NCBI RefSeq assembly: GCF_009389715.1
Contig: NW_024067695.1
Coordinates: 1,116,001 to 1,180,000, forward strand
Direction of reading: 5' to 3'
Length of the DNA: 64,000 nucleotides
Source of the DNA: Phoenix dactylifera
Taxonomy: Eukaryota > Streptophyta > Magnoliopsida > Arecales > Arecaceae
A program made the translations under genes and the position numbers. Under the pieces are notes generated by a model, which saw only the letters and a program-made list of their open reading frames with translations, searched no databases and was not told the DNA's origin. Below, one piece after another: positions 47,261 to 64,000 of this stretch; the first letter of the stretch is position 1; every line of letters starts with the position of its first letter.

Positions 47261-47899
47261 GATATTTAAATTTGATTATATCATATAATAGAATGGGAAT
47301 ATAGAGGAGTGTTGCAAAGATGAAAAAATTGGTAGTGGTTGTGCATTCTATATGGATAAAGCTAAACTGAGAACATTAAAGGAGGATGACTACAGAGTCT
47401 CATCTACTATACTTCGCTATAAAATTGAATAAAATAATTATACAAGCTCAAGAATAATCAATGGTACCATCCATGATCCACATCCCTACTCAAGAATGAC
47501 TCGCAACAACTCTACATAATTGTAGTGTTGTCTATCTCTTGGAGTATTTAATTCTTCATCAATATCAAATAGTTTTTCAAATACATGGGTATCTTCCACT
47601 TAATGATGTCATTAGGGGCCAGGAAATTTGTTGACACCCAATTATTGTTACACAAGTTTCTCTGAATGGACCAATCACCCTTTGGGCTGTTGGTGAAAAT
47701 TAAAATTTCTTCACAAAAAACAGAGTTTATTTCTCACCTTTCAAGGCATCAAAAAGGATTGATGGATGCCTTGTACAGCACTGTCCATTATTAACAACTA
47801 AATAAACAAGCAAACTACATTGAAAAGAATGCTTTCAATCATTAATCAGTAATGGGAATTGGGTTCTTTTCTGTTTTCTTGCATAAATCATGTTTCATC
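47261..47899. other. Intergenic; 3' flank of the TBL gene
   Basis: AT-rich, no gene seen; the part next to 47900 should be the 3' untranslated region of the minus-strand TBL gene. Confidence 0.4.
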
Positions 47900-53551
<5,652 letters not shown>

Positions 53552-53624
53552 GCACAGAGAAAAGAGAAGAGAGAGAGAAGGGGGGGCGGCTGGGCTGCGC
53601 AGTGTTGGGGAGGAGGCCTAAGGA

Positions 53625-53638
53625 TTTAATATATAAAG
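53625..53638 (-). promoter_or_regulatory. TATA box of the TBL gene
   Basis: The minus strand reads CTTTATATATTAAATC. Transcription would start near 53595, giving a short leader to the ATG at 53551 (about 45 nt) or 53512 (about 85 nt). Confidence 0.65.
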
Positions 53639-53644
53639 GTCTAT

Positions 53645-56600
53645 TTGCAGGATGATACGGTAAATTTACTACGTTATGGTAGATTTAGCGGGCTTAGTGC
53701 CTACGAGAAGGTTACTGTTTTTGTCCAGTTTTTTTCATTCCATACAAGCTGGTTGGTAATTTAAATGGAACTACTCTCGGATGGATTTGGTTAACGCTTG
53801 GGGGGTCTTTTCCCTTTCTGGTGGTGGCTAAAAGCAAAGAGAGTGGGGTCCTTGAGAGCTATGCGAGGGGGGCCCGTTTACTTTTTTTTTTTACTGATAT
53901 TATCGGGTCCAGTCGGTCGAAGTTGTTCCGGTGGTGACCAAGGCTGGGGTGGTATTGTCGGTTGGCCACACGTTGATGCGAGCTGGTGGTTCAATTTTGG
54001 ACTTGTTTTTTTTTTTTATATATATATATATATTTTGGACTTGTTGGTTGTCCTAAAGTGATTCTCTTTTTAATTTGATATTCTATTTACCAAGTTAGAA
54101 AGAATTTGATCGCGAAAACATTTCAATGTGATAATTTGTAAATTATAAAAAAAAATATTATTTTGTTTTGCAAATTCTTTAAGAAATAGTTTTTCTAAAC
54201 TTCACTTTTTCTAATGAAGATCGGATAGCTTTGCCTCTCTCTTCATAAAAAAAGAAATAATTTGTAAATTGTAAAACTAATTAATGAACTTTTTTTTTGG
54301 GGGGTAAAAAATTAGTGATCATATCTATTGGAGTTTATTCCCTTCAAATATATAGTCACTTATTGTTGCATACCTTTATTATCATTGTGATGACAATTAA
54401 CGTTTAAATTTTTTGAATGTTATATTAAAAGCATTACCAACTATAATACATGCTCCATTATTTGTTTTCTTTTTTTTTTCATGGTGGTGCTTCTTTCTTT
54501 TGAGAAATGAAAGTGGTGCTCCTAACAGTACTAGCTACTAAAAAAATTAGACCATCTCCTCCCGTGACAGTGGGGCCAAGAACCAACCTCGCATCACGGG
54601 CGTTTATCTACAGGAATTTTATATCCGCAGCGACGGCACTACGTGGGAGGAATCAGGGGCAAGGGGAGAGGGATAACGCAAGGTGGGGTTGGTTTGACTT
54701 CTTTAGAGTGAGAAGAGAAGCATGGGATCGATAAGGCTCGCTCGTGTTATTATATTACTTCCGCTGCTTTCTTTCCTTCACCAAAATAACAAAATCCTCA
54801 CTCGAAGCAAAGCCTATTGGTGCTTGGTGAGCTGCCCACAATAGAATTTCTTCTTTAATTTTGTCTGCTTTCTTTCTACTTAACCTGCACTAATCTCCAT
54901 TTAAAGCTTAACTTGTCCTAGGTGGCCCATTTCGAACCTGTTCCGTTAGTTTTGCCACCTACCTAATGATGATTAGATGCTGCAAATAGACGGGTGGTAC
55001 CCAAGATATTTAAAAGTATGTATCTATCGATGATGGAAACCATCACTGCGGAATCTCTTAGCAAACAAGAGATGTTTTTCTACGGAGTCAGTGAAGGTTG
55101 TCGCGTGCTTTGGTCTTTTAACAGGATTTCTGAAGGCGTCATTCACATGCTTTGTATCTACTCATTTGTCGCTTGCTTTTGTGCTTCGGATGGGGGAGGT
55201 TGCAGCAGACGATCAAATCAAGATTTGTGGGGAGAAGAAACGGATTTTATATGGTCAACATCTGCTGTTGATTGCCATGAAAGAGTAATGGCACGCAATT
55301 CTTGTTTCTTTTTAATTGAAAGGCAGCCAAAACCACCTAAATTTATTGAGAATGAGCAAGGGAAAACGGCGTTTGCGAACTATTATAATTCACATAATAT
55401 TAGGAATTTAGGATAGAAAGAGCTGGAGTGGAAACCAAGTTTAGCTGTCCCTGCGCACACAAAATACAACGAGAACTGCAGCAGAAAAAGACAGAAAGGC
55501 CTGTCTTTCTGAGAAAATATAATGGTGGCAAAAAAATCCACTGATAGTGTAGCTGGAAGAATCCTTGATCTTCGTCGCTGTCAGACCAGGCCGTAGATAT
55601 CTTTGGAATTTGGGCTTGTCATTCCATTCTACAGGGAAATCAGTGTGGTCAGGTCTATGCCTTTGGACTGGGCCCTAGCATCGTTTTTAACCGGTCATAG
55701 AAAATCCGTATTTTAACTGCGAATTTTCTTTTAACATATGAGATTTTGTCGTAAAAGACATTAAGTATATGATGCATGCTGCTTCGTATGTGACAAAGAA
55801 GATATGACGTATGTTCTAGGGTATATCATGTATGCCAATCACGCAGGAGTTACTTCGTAGGATCTCAACTTGTCTCTAGTTGCTCTCGAAATTTTTGTAC
55901 CCTGATTCATTTGAATATATTTACACTCGTTAGGTATAATTTACCTGTCTTGCTAAACAATATATATATATATAGGTGGAGGAAATAGGTGTAACTCAAA
56001 GGAACCTAGTATGCACAAAGAGGATGTCTTACTATCATTGGAGTTATCCACGGGAAGGCATCCTGCTGAGTAAGAAATAGCTTTGGAATGATGGATTTAA
56101 AGCTTCTTCCTTTTTGCTAGGAAAATTCTGGAAAGAGGAAGTAAGACATCGTGTCACGTAGCCGCCATTTATGGCATTGGAACCTTTGGCTCAGCCTTTA
56201 AGAAACACACACACAAAAAAAACCTTTGACTCCTTTTTCTAAGACTCTAAGTTCACTAAAGTACATTTGGAAGAAACTTTCAAAATTAGATACACAGAAT
56301 GGATATCTGGAAACCTGTCCGTTTCTTAAATGTCTGTTGTTCCTTCTCTGCTCTAACCATTTATTTCAAACTAGGTTGTAGTTCAGCGGTTGAAAAGGGT
56401 TCTACAATTTAGTTCCTCCTCTCTTGTATCATTTGGTTACTTCTAACTTGACAGGTTGTACTCATGTAAGAGCAATTTGAATGCCGTTTTTTACCAAATT
56501 TTTTTTTTCTACAATGGAATCTCAGGAGATGTTTCTTCAAATATGTAAGGCAAAAAATGTTTACATTGATTTTTTGAACTGAAAGCATGGTGGCATCACA

Positions 56601-58816
56601 ATTACTATTATCAAAAACATTGCAATCTATCTTTACAGATAACACTGATTATAGTGAAGATGGAATAAAGTAACATCATTTACCAATTTATTTTGTTCAA
56701 TCTACCTGATCCAATGCTTTTCATAATAATTTTTAAATACGCTTCCCTAGAATGTTTTAGTGTTTTCTTCGCTCTTTATGGGTCGGGCAAATATACAGCT
56801 CATCAAGACCCAATTCTAGAACCTCTGATTAATGGGTCTTGCTCATTAAGACAATTGAACAACTCACAACATTTTTATCAATTTTATTGTATTATCTAGC
56901 TAATTGAATACTTTTTTGTAATTCTTTTTTTTAAAAGATGCTTTCTTAGAATGCCTTTTAGTGTTTTCTTCCCCTTTGGCTAAATATGCCACATAAGACT
57001 CAGCTCTCTAAGACAATTGCCCAACTAAGAGTTTTTACAATTTGCAACTACTTCACGCATATAAAGATGAGGTTAATTTCCGCTTTCGATGCATCATGCC
57101 AAGGTTAACCAATCTGGCTGTTTGCACACCACCACAACAAAAGCCCTAGCTGCTTCCCCTTAAAAATTCACCTTAGTTCTATCTTACTATCCTTTTTTTA
57201 TTTCAAGGAGAAATTTTCGTTTGGTTCACCAAGCTTGATTGGGACAATGCCTTACGGTCACATGGCACGGGACCGCAGAACTCCGGCTACAATCCAAGCT
57301 ATAATGCTGCAAAATTCCATATGAGTGGGCAGTGATCTGATGGAGCACCGAATTTTCTTCGTACTGTTTGATAGCCACTTGCCTTCCCATTTATGGGTCT
57401 CGTACGTGGTGGCCAAATGCGAACCAACTGGTGGTATTGTCGCGCATGGCACGAGTGGTGCTGCGTCCACTAATAGCTAATTTCAGTTGGAGGGTCCAGA
57501 TCATGATGACAGCCACCGCCGAGGGAAAAGGGGAAAGAAGCAATTAGTTAGCCCTGGACTCTCTGCTCGAGCGGCAGTTGGAGGCAAACCGGGCCATGCA
57601 GCGAGGCTTTATCGGACGTTGAGATCCCCTTGGCCGCACGCTTCGATTGCTTGCGATAGAAATTGACGGGAAAGGGAGAGGCTACCGACGCTGATGGCAA
57701 CATTGCGATTATCACAAGATTTTTTTTTTTTTTTGATTATTAGAAGAATCCAAAGGATTGTTTGGTTTTATTCTACGTTGATTTGAGATACAACCATCTT
57801 GTTTATCAAAACAGAGAATTAATGTTTTCTTTTGATTCCTTTATCAGAAGTTGCATATATAAGCTTACATGCCAAGCAACATGATTTGATTTGTTTTTAA
57901 AGTGAGATTTCCTGTTCATGGAAGTGATCATTAAAAGTGAATTTGATATGCTGATGAGGAACATGGAAATGCATATGTTGTTGTTTCTGATGGGAACGAG
58001 TCGCCATCCTACGGTTACTAAACAATTTGGTTGTGACCTGCTTTGCTTGTTCTCGAAGTCCGAATCACAAGCTTTACCTCACAAACCCGAGTGTCTTCCT
58101 ATAGCATTAGCGGATAACAAAATTAAAACTATACCGTCCCTTTTCAAGGGAGAACAAATAAGCTGCTAGATTCCCTTGGCAATATATTCGCTTACCAAAG
58201 AAGCAACTTTTGTGACTTCCTTTTCATGGTTTGTTCTCTTTTATTTGCGAAACATTACGATGGCCATGTTTATTGAGTGATTAGAAAGAAATAGCTCTTT
58301 ATTGATAAAAAAAGAATATATATAAATATATATAACTAGCTTACAACTTACGAAAAATTTATAAGATATCATAGCTGATGGGTCAAGCCACTCTTTTTTT
58401 TTTCTCAGGGCCCAAGCTGATGCTGGGTCTCAACATGTGATCCAAATTAGGCCTAGCCCGGACCTAGGGCCAGGCTAAAGACTCGATTGGGCCTGGGCTA
58501 GGATTTGCATACTAGTTACGAAGTAAATTTAGGGTTTGCACAATGTTATGCAGGGGCGGGCTGGCCAGTCTTATCAAGTGGACCTTCCTGGGCCCAAACC
58601 TTGCCTTGGCCTATGCCACGCATTGAACTAGGACTAAGCCTATCCTTTCAGGTAAAATGAAAGGCATACTTTTCAACTGAAAAAAATGGACCTTGCCCAC
58701 GTCCTATCAGTATCAACTACTCCAGTCTATAATTACTTAATTCATTAAGTTAGAAGTAGGCTGCAAATTAGATCTAACCAATCTTTTTTAAAATGTACTT
58801 AATCTAAAGACAGAAG
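53645..58816. other. Long intergenic region, no gene supported
   Basis: About 5.2 kb of mostly AT-rich DNA. It includes an AT microsatellite (54017-54032), a T-rich run (57720-57735) and GGGCC/GGCCC-rich decayed repeat sequence (58430-58640). The longest frame (54994-55416, 140 codons) shows no domain features. No RNA gene was recognised. Confidence 0.4.
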
Positions 58817-58819
58817 GAG

Positions 58820-60426
58820 CACTACAGTCTACAGCAAAAAGGGGCTTTGGCGACGCTTTATATGATCTTTACCGACGCTTATAAGCATCGATATTTTTCT
58901 TTCCGACGCTTTTAAAAGCGTCGCCAAAGCGTCGCTTAAGTTAAAGTGGAGAACTAAATTGCCGACGCTTTTCAAAAGCATCGACAAATATGGAAAGCTT
59001 TGCCGACGCTTTAAAGTGTTGTTAGAATTATTTTTTTTAAAAAAAAAAACCTAATTAATTTTTTTGGGAAAAAAATCTGCAGATAGTGATTAACAAGAAA
59101 TTCATTCTCCATTACAACAACATGATTCTGCTTCTTCTAATAGCACAGGAATAACAACACAGGAACAACAACATAGAAACAACAACAAATGCTCAATTTA
59201 TTGATTTTTTTTACGAATTACAATAGAAAATCTATTACAATAGGAATAGAAAGCATAATTACAAATTACAGTAGAAATGCAAACCCAGCTGCCAGCGAAA
59301 AGGCCTTCATCTTCATCTTCTTCCTTTTCGAATATCTAAAAACCCAGCTGCCAGCAAAAAGGGCAAGAAGAAAAACCCGGCGACCAACCTTCTCTACACT
59401 GATCCAAGAAAAAAAACCCCCCAAATTCTCGAGTCATTCTAGATCGGAAGCCTCTGGAATTGAAATCACTTGCTAGATCCATGCAAACAGGTAACAATTC
59501 GATCGAACACGAAATAGATCTAACAAACATCGAAATCCAAATAGAAAAAAAAGAAGAAACTGCAGGTAGAGATGAAAGAAAGAAGATAACTCACTCGACA
59601 ATTCCTCGACTTGCTTCGGAGTGAGCTTGGCGGAGAACCTGCTGGCAGCATGTGTGTAGTGCTAGATCACCGCATCCTTCGCCTTCTTCTCACTGAGGAT
59701 CACGACAAAAACACAAAAAAGATCTCGACACTGCGAATCCAAAACCCTAACCCTAGAAATCGAAAGAGGGAGAAGGGCACGGATCGAAACCTGCTGACGA
59801 CTGCGGCGAGAGTCCGAATGTGGAAGGCCTTAGCCTCCTCCTCCGGCACCTCGCCGGAGGCCTGGTCAGGGATCTTCATGGGTTCCTCCGCCATTAAAAC
59901 CGAGACCAAAAGAAAGAAGATGAAGATCGGAACCAAGAAGACGACATGGATCAATGGAGCGCCCTTCTGGATGGCGCAGAGTCATCCCCATCAAGGGAGG
60001 AAGGGCATGAAGGGGAAGAGGGCGCTGGGATGATGGCGGCTAGGTGAAGGGGTTAGGGCTTGTTCTCCACGCGCGCCAAGAAAGAGAGGGGGTTGGGTTC
60101 GGAGAGAAAAAAGGCAGGTTTGGTCTATTAGGCCTCCGACGATGCTTTAAAGCGTCGTCTTTGGGGGAGATTAGCGGATCATTAGGCCTTCGACGATGCT
60201 TTATAAAGCGTAGTTTTGGGAAAAGAAGACTCGGGAGATAATTAGGCCTCCGACGATGCTTTTAAGCATCGTAGAATTGTGACGACGCTTATAAATGTCG
60301 TTTAATCTGAATTTCTCCCGACGCTATCAAAATGCGTCGGCAAATTTTGGCACGGTGCCCAAATTACTGAAGCTTCTTTCAAGTGTCGACAGGAAAGTGT
60401 TGGGAAAACTCACTTTAGTTGTAGTG
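58820..60426. mobile_element. Non-autonomous CACTA (En/Spm) element, 1,607 bp, carrying host exons
   Basis: The left end is CACTACAGTCTACAGCAAAA and the right end, read inward, CACTACAACTAAAGTGAG. Both start with the CACTA signature, and the element is flanked by GAG on each side (58817-58819, 60427-60429), the 3-bp duplication of this superfamily. Subterminal regions (58840-59015 and 60125-60345) hold many copies of GACGCTTT/AAAGCGTC in both orientations, as expected of transposase-binding arrays. The interior carries no transposase but contains a captured piece of a host gene (59595-59954, minus strand). Confidence 0.92.
59595..59954 (-). pseudogene. Captured fragment of a subtilisin-propeptide inhibitor gene (SPI-1-like, I9)
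   Basis: Two exon-like pieces on the minus strand: 59791-59954 and 59595-59692, with donor CAG/GTTTCG, acceptor CTCAG/T and a following donor A/GTGAGT. The first encodes a signal peptide (MIHVVFLVPIFIFFLLVSV), then MAEEPMKIPDQ, and EEEAKAFHIRTLAAVV. The second encodes EKKAKDAVI, a stop (TAG at 59664-59662), HYTHAASRFSAKLTPKQVEE. The pattern FHIRTLAAVL ... ASGFSAKLTPxQV is the peptidase inhibitor I9 fold of plant subtilase propeptides and of stand-alone inhibitors such as Arabidopsis SPI-1, which also has a signal peptide. The strand carrying HIVYTE, expected before the EEEAKAF part, appears to be missing, and the C-terminal exon (PGVLQVVPS) is absent. It lies wholly inside the CACTA element. 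Confidence 0.8.
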
Positions 60427-60429
60427 GAG

Positions 60430-61389
60430 CCACATTTCTAGGGACATTCCTAGTGGCATTTCTTTTAAAAAATGACGAGCAATGTAGGAGCCACTTTGGA
60501 AATGGCAAACCTAATTTGTTAGATCTATGCTCTTAACTGATATGTAATTTATAATAAGATTGTCAACGGATCAAATCAGAATTTAACATTTCATACACAA
60601 AAAGCAAAAAAAAAAAATAATTTCTTTTTGTATTTTATCCAAGCAAACCCACTTCATTAAGAGATCATAATGTGAATAATCAATCCAAACCTCAATAAGC
60701 AAACCAAAATACCAGATATAACTATGCTATAAAGTTTAATTCTAGATTTGTATAGATATACAAGATCATATCATGAATTACTTAAATTAAATATGAGCAC
60801 AATTTTATGCTTCAAATTTACATAGTAGAAATGCCAGCATGATTGAAATTAAGATTGATCCATAAACACAAGCCGATCCTAATAGCCAATATCATGTAGA
60901 AATAGGAGAAAGTTTTCGAATTCAGGTAGTTTGGTAAGAAGCCAGCATCGCAATGCCACAGAGCCCTTCAGACGCATCAACATCTCATTCCATCCTTATG
61001 TATCCACTCACACCCCATGACTTAACTCATAAGTTCTTCACCAGCCGATACTTAAGTCCCATCGGCAATCTTTTTGTAGCTAACATTAGTAACACCATGG
61101 TCCAATTCATTTCCACAGTCACCACTGAATACACGACTTTTATAGAATTGAAAGTCCAAGTCGCCGGCATTGATAGCAACTGAGACTGGCCAGCTGGCCA
61201 CAGCCTTCAAGCGGGCTGACTCGCTATTTGCAGGGATATCTTCAAAGCCACTAATTGTCGCTGCGCTAGTGGATGCCTTGTTGGTGTTGCAAGTGCCATC
61301 TAGTGCCTAGCAAAGATGGTTACTCTCAGTTGTTAAACCTCTATTATCAAAGATGGTTATCCTTTAGAATCTTCGATATATATATTATA
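60430..61389. other. Intergenic, AT-rich
   Basis: No gene or defined repeat recognised; an A-rich run lies at 60607-60620. Confidence 0.35.
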
Positions 61390-61840
61390 TATATACTTAG
61401 GGACTGTTATTTTGTACCTGCTACTAGCAGAAATTTGATTTCTGCATATTGTCAAGTATAGAAAATTTTGAATTCAATTTCAATAAAGACTATTGTTCTA
61501 TTTATTTGAGAAATAAAATGGTTGCACGTCGTTTTATGATTGACAGTCTCTATCACTTACATTTGGATGTATCTGTGAATGTATCTAAGCAACCAGTGAG
61601 TACCATAGGATCCAAAAGATCTAGAGATGAGATAAATCAAAAGTATTTATGGCACCTCAGGCTTGGTTATATAAAAGGCAGAATAAACAAATTGGAGAAA
61701 TATGGGCTTCCGAGTCATATCCGATTTGTGAATCCTGCCTTCAAGAAAAGATGGTCAAATTATCCTTTGTAGGACATGGAGAGAGGTCCACTAAAATACT
61801 TACCCAGTACACACTGATGTGTGTGGCCCATGCTGAGATA
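61390..61840 (+). mobile_element. Copia pol fragment (protease end to integrase start)
   Basis: Frames read VPATSRNLIS (end of the protease region) and FNKDYCSIYLRNKMV, then the pre-integrase block YLWHLRLGYIKGRINKL. They finish with CESCLQEKMVKL and the beginning of the integrase. It is a short broken fossil, cut off at about 61840, where unrelated sequence starts. Confidence 0.85.
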
Positions 61841-62441
61841 CGCCCTGCGCGATGCGACGATCGCAGCAGAATACCACACGGGGCGTCGTTCATCGTATGA
61901 ACGTGCCAAGAATCGTAGAGTTCAAAATTTTTTCTGGATCCAAATCCAGAAGATCCTTGAACTCAAGAGGGAGGGAGATTAGGATCTGAAGGAGGTTGAT
62001 TAACATTCATGTAAATAGAAACAAATTCAGAGATAACGATTTGAAGATTCCATCTTCAAACCTTGTGCAGTTTTATGAACACCGCAACTTGATGATCTAT
62101 TCTAGGTTCTTGTTTGAGCCGCACAATTATCCGGTCTCTACAGGTATCCACACGAGGATCTAATCATCTAAGAATAGGGTCTTACCAGAGTGCTAGCTCC
62201 TTGCAAAAGCCATCCATGACTATCAAATAGATTGGAAGATAAAAATCTGTAGCATACCTCTTTGAAGAAGAACCCTTTCTACTTCAATCTTGCTCGTGAT
62301 GGAGGAAGAGAAGGATGATGTTTTTACCGTGGAACTTCCTTGCCTTGCTGCCATGGAGGAAGAGGATGAAGACCCCTCTTGCTGTCATGGATAAGGAGGA
62401 AGAAGTGGGGCTCAAGGCATGAGGAAGAACTCCTTCCTTGC
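61841..62441. other. Unclassified repeat-like stretch
   Basis: Starts abruptly after the Copia fragment with a CG-rich patch (61842-61900) including the palindrome GTTCATCGTATGAAC (61888-61902). It then runs through GGAGG-rich sequence up to the next LTR. It has no coding features; probably part of another mobile element. Confidence 0.35.
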
Positions 62442-63237
62442 TGTTGGGTTGTGGAGCCTGATCCATTCCCTTTTTCAAGACCCCTATGTGCACTATGGTG
62501 GTGGAGGATCAAGGGAAGACAAGCCGGAAAGAGTTCGAAAAGATTCAGAGTTGAATCAGCAAAGAAAAAAAATTTCAGCAAGGTCCGGAGTCGACTCCAG
62601 CAGACTTGGAGTCGACTCTGGCACGCAGGCAGACTTGGCACAGTCTTGGAGTCGACTCCAGATCCATAGGAGTCGACTCCCCAGTGTTGGAGTCGACTCG
62701 AGAACTCCAGGAGTCGACTCCCACAGGCAGACAGAGAGGCTTTTTCTGTGGACTGTGGCCGAGTCGACTCGCAGAATTGCGGGAGTCGACTCGAGCACGA
62801 TTTTCACGCGAGGCTGAGTTATGAACCGGGTTCAAGCCAAGGTTTTTTGAAGCCCTAATCAAAGTAAGAGATTGGGAGGTATATATAGACTTCTTGTGGG
62901 ACACGAGAGGTGTGTGGCAACCTTGAGAAACCCTAGAACTCATCAACGAGAAGTTTCCAAAAGGAGATCCTTTGTGTGCATCAGGAAGACGACGCGTTGC
63001 TCGTCTTGAGAGAGATTGTTTTGCTGTAAGAAAGAGAGTTTGTTCTCTTCTCTTGAATCTCTGTAACTTTCTTTGATTATATAGTGAAGTATTGATCTGT
63101 GCGGCTGTGGACGTAGGAGCAAGGGACTCCGAACCACATAAACTTGGGTGTCTTGTGCGTCTGTTATTGTTTCTTGCCGTGTCCTTTTTCTCCTACTATT
63201 TCTTATATTCCGCAATCGTAGGGTTGAATCCCTAACA
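62442..63237 (+). mobile_element. 5' LTR of a Tork-like Copia element
   Basis: Begins TGTTGGGTTG and ends CCCTAACA (inverted TGTTRGG ends). The 3' border is fixed by the primer-binding site starting at 63240; the 5' border is inferred. A TATA box TATATATAG lies at 62881-62889. Upstream of it, 62588-62792 carries eight copies of GAGTCGACTC. The R/U5 part contains GGACGTAGGAGCAAGGGA followed by CTCCGAACCAC, common in Copia LTRs. Confidence 0.8.
62588..62792. repeat. Eight copies of the palindrome GAGTCGACTC, ~21-bp phased
   Basis: Copies start at 62588, 62609, 62649, 62670, 62690, 62711, 62761 and 62783, spaced 21, 40, 21, 20, 21, 50 and 22 bp apart. Spacings cluster at about two helical turns (20-22) or about twice that (40). 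The sequence between copies is not conserved in the same way, so this is not a simple tandem repeat. It sits 90-300 bp before the LTR TATA box. Confidence 0.9.
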
Positions 63238-63239
63238 AC

Positions 63240-63252
63240 TGGTATCAGAGCC
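63240..63252 (+). promoter_or_regulatory. Primer-binding site (initiator Met tRNA type)
   Basis: TGGTATCAGAGCC lies 2 bp after the LTR end and matches the 3' end of plant initiator methionine tRNA, the usual primer of Copia elements. Confidence 0.9.
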
Positions 63253-63281
63253 ATCTGGTTCGAAGGAAATAAGTGGGAGCA

Positions 63282-64000
63282 ATGGCGGCTGAAGAAGGCA
63301 AGGTCAAGATTGACAGATTCGACGGCAAAGACTTTGGTTTCTGGAAGATGCAGATCGAAGATTATTTATATCAGAAGAAACTTCATCTACCTCTTGAAGG
63401 TATGAAACCGACAGATATGTCACAGGCCGACTGGGATTTAATGGATCGTCAGGCTTTGGGAGTTGTTCGCTTGACGTTGGCTCGAAACGTTGCGTTCAAC
63501 GTTTTGGAAGAGAAGACAACAGCAGGTTTGCTGAGAGCATTGTCGAATATGTATGAAAAACCCTCGGCCTCCAACAAGGTGTACCTGATGCGCCGTTTAT
63601 TCAATCTGAAGATGAGTGAAGGTTCCTCTGTTACTGATCACATCAATGAGTTCAATCTGATTACGAGCCAGTTGAGTTCGGTGGAAATCAGTTTTGAAGA
63701 TGAAGTTCGTGCCCTAATTCTTCTATCCTCCCTGCCAGAAAGTTGGGGTGCAACGGTGACAGCTGTAAGCAGTTCCTGCGGCTCAAACAAACTGAAGTTT
63801 GAGGAGGTCCGAAATCTGATACTCAGTGAAGATATCAGAAGGAGGGAGTCTGGTGTGAAATCTGGTTCGATTCTGAACACATCTGAAGGCAGAGGAAGAA
63901 CTGTGCAACGCAGTGAAAACCGTGGCAGATCGAAGTCTAAGAGGAGGAGCAAGTCTAGATCGAAAGGCGATGGCTGCTGGCATTGTGGCAAGATGGGCCA
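63282..64000 (+). mobile_element. Gag start of the Tork-like Copia element (open to window end)
   Basis: From ATG at 63282 the frame stays open to the window edge (239 codons). It reads MAAEEGKVKIDRFDGKDFGF, then EEKTTAGLLRALSNMYEKPS and LILLSSLPESW, typical of the UBN2-type gag of Tnt1/Tork elements, and reaches the CCHC knuckle start (CWHCGKMGH) at 63980. It looks whole as far as it is visible, in contrast to the other LTR elements here, so the element is probably young. The remaining pol and 3' LTR lie outside. Confidence 0.9.

Noticed and set aside
54994-55416. 140-codon open frame
   Set aside because: No recognisable domain, no typical codon pattern or splice context; judged a chance frame.
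57258-57470. 70-codon minus-strand frame
   Set aside because: No family resemblance; surrounding sequence shows no gene features.
62588-62792. Regular spacing suggestive of a CRISPR array
   Set aside because: The repeat is only 10 bp and palindromic, spacers are about 11 bp, and it sits in a plant LTR promoter.

Overview
This is plant nuclear DNA. Five spliced or single-exon host genes sit in a dense bed of LTR retrotransposons, LINEs and DNA transposons. The gene families (CHUP1/IPGA1-type, TBL/PMR5 acyltransferase, class II phospholipase A1, Lin0512 family, a ferric-reductase-like membrane protein), the GC-rich first exons and the repeat mix fit a non-grass monocot such as a palm. That placement is an inference; no species-diagnostic sequence was seen.

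Layout. 1-3.8 kb: the end of a SIRE-like Copia LTR, a 5'-truncated L1 LINE carrying a small solo LTR, then a 1.18-kb non-autonomous hAT element with a perfect 8-bp target-site duplication (TSD). 5.3-7.1 kb: an intron-less gene for a ferric-reductase-like membrane protein (minus strand). 7.6-8.7 kb: small Copia and LINE relics. 9.9-12.3 kb: a two-exon phospholipase A1 gene (minus). 15.1 kb: a 274-bp Tourist-like MITE. 16.2-21.8 kb: nested relics, namely a minus-strand Copia element interrupted by a LINE with an 11-bp TSD, four ~75-bp tandem units, a large LTR and LINE debris. 22.1-30.5 kb: a full-length but decayed L1 LINE with an 11-bp TSD, itself split by a ~1.96-kb solo LTR. 31.8-41.5 kb: a six-exon CHUP1/IPGA1-family gene whose 7.1-kb fourth intron holds a complete decayed Copia element with a near-perfect TSD. 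43.0-44.9 kb: a four-exon Lin0512-family gene. 46.4-47.3 kb: a MITE-like element. 47.9-53.6 kb: a five-exon trichome-birefringence-like (TBL) gene (minus). 58.8-60.4 kb: a 1.6-kb CACTA element that has captured two exons of a subtilisin-propeptide (SPI-1-like) inhibitor gene. 61.4-64 kb: a Copia relic, then the 5' LTR and gag start of an apparently young Tork-like Copia element whose LTR carries eight helically phased copies of the palindrome GAGTCGACTC.

The host genes do not form a pathway or operon; they are independent housekeeping, lipid, cell-wall and cytoskeleton genes. The most unusual items are the CACTA capture, the phased palindrome array in the LTR promoter, and the nested insertions whose order can be read from intact TSDs. 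Exon boundaries were worked out by eye from reading frame, GT/AG sites and family conservation.
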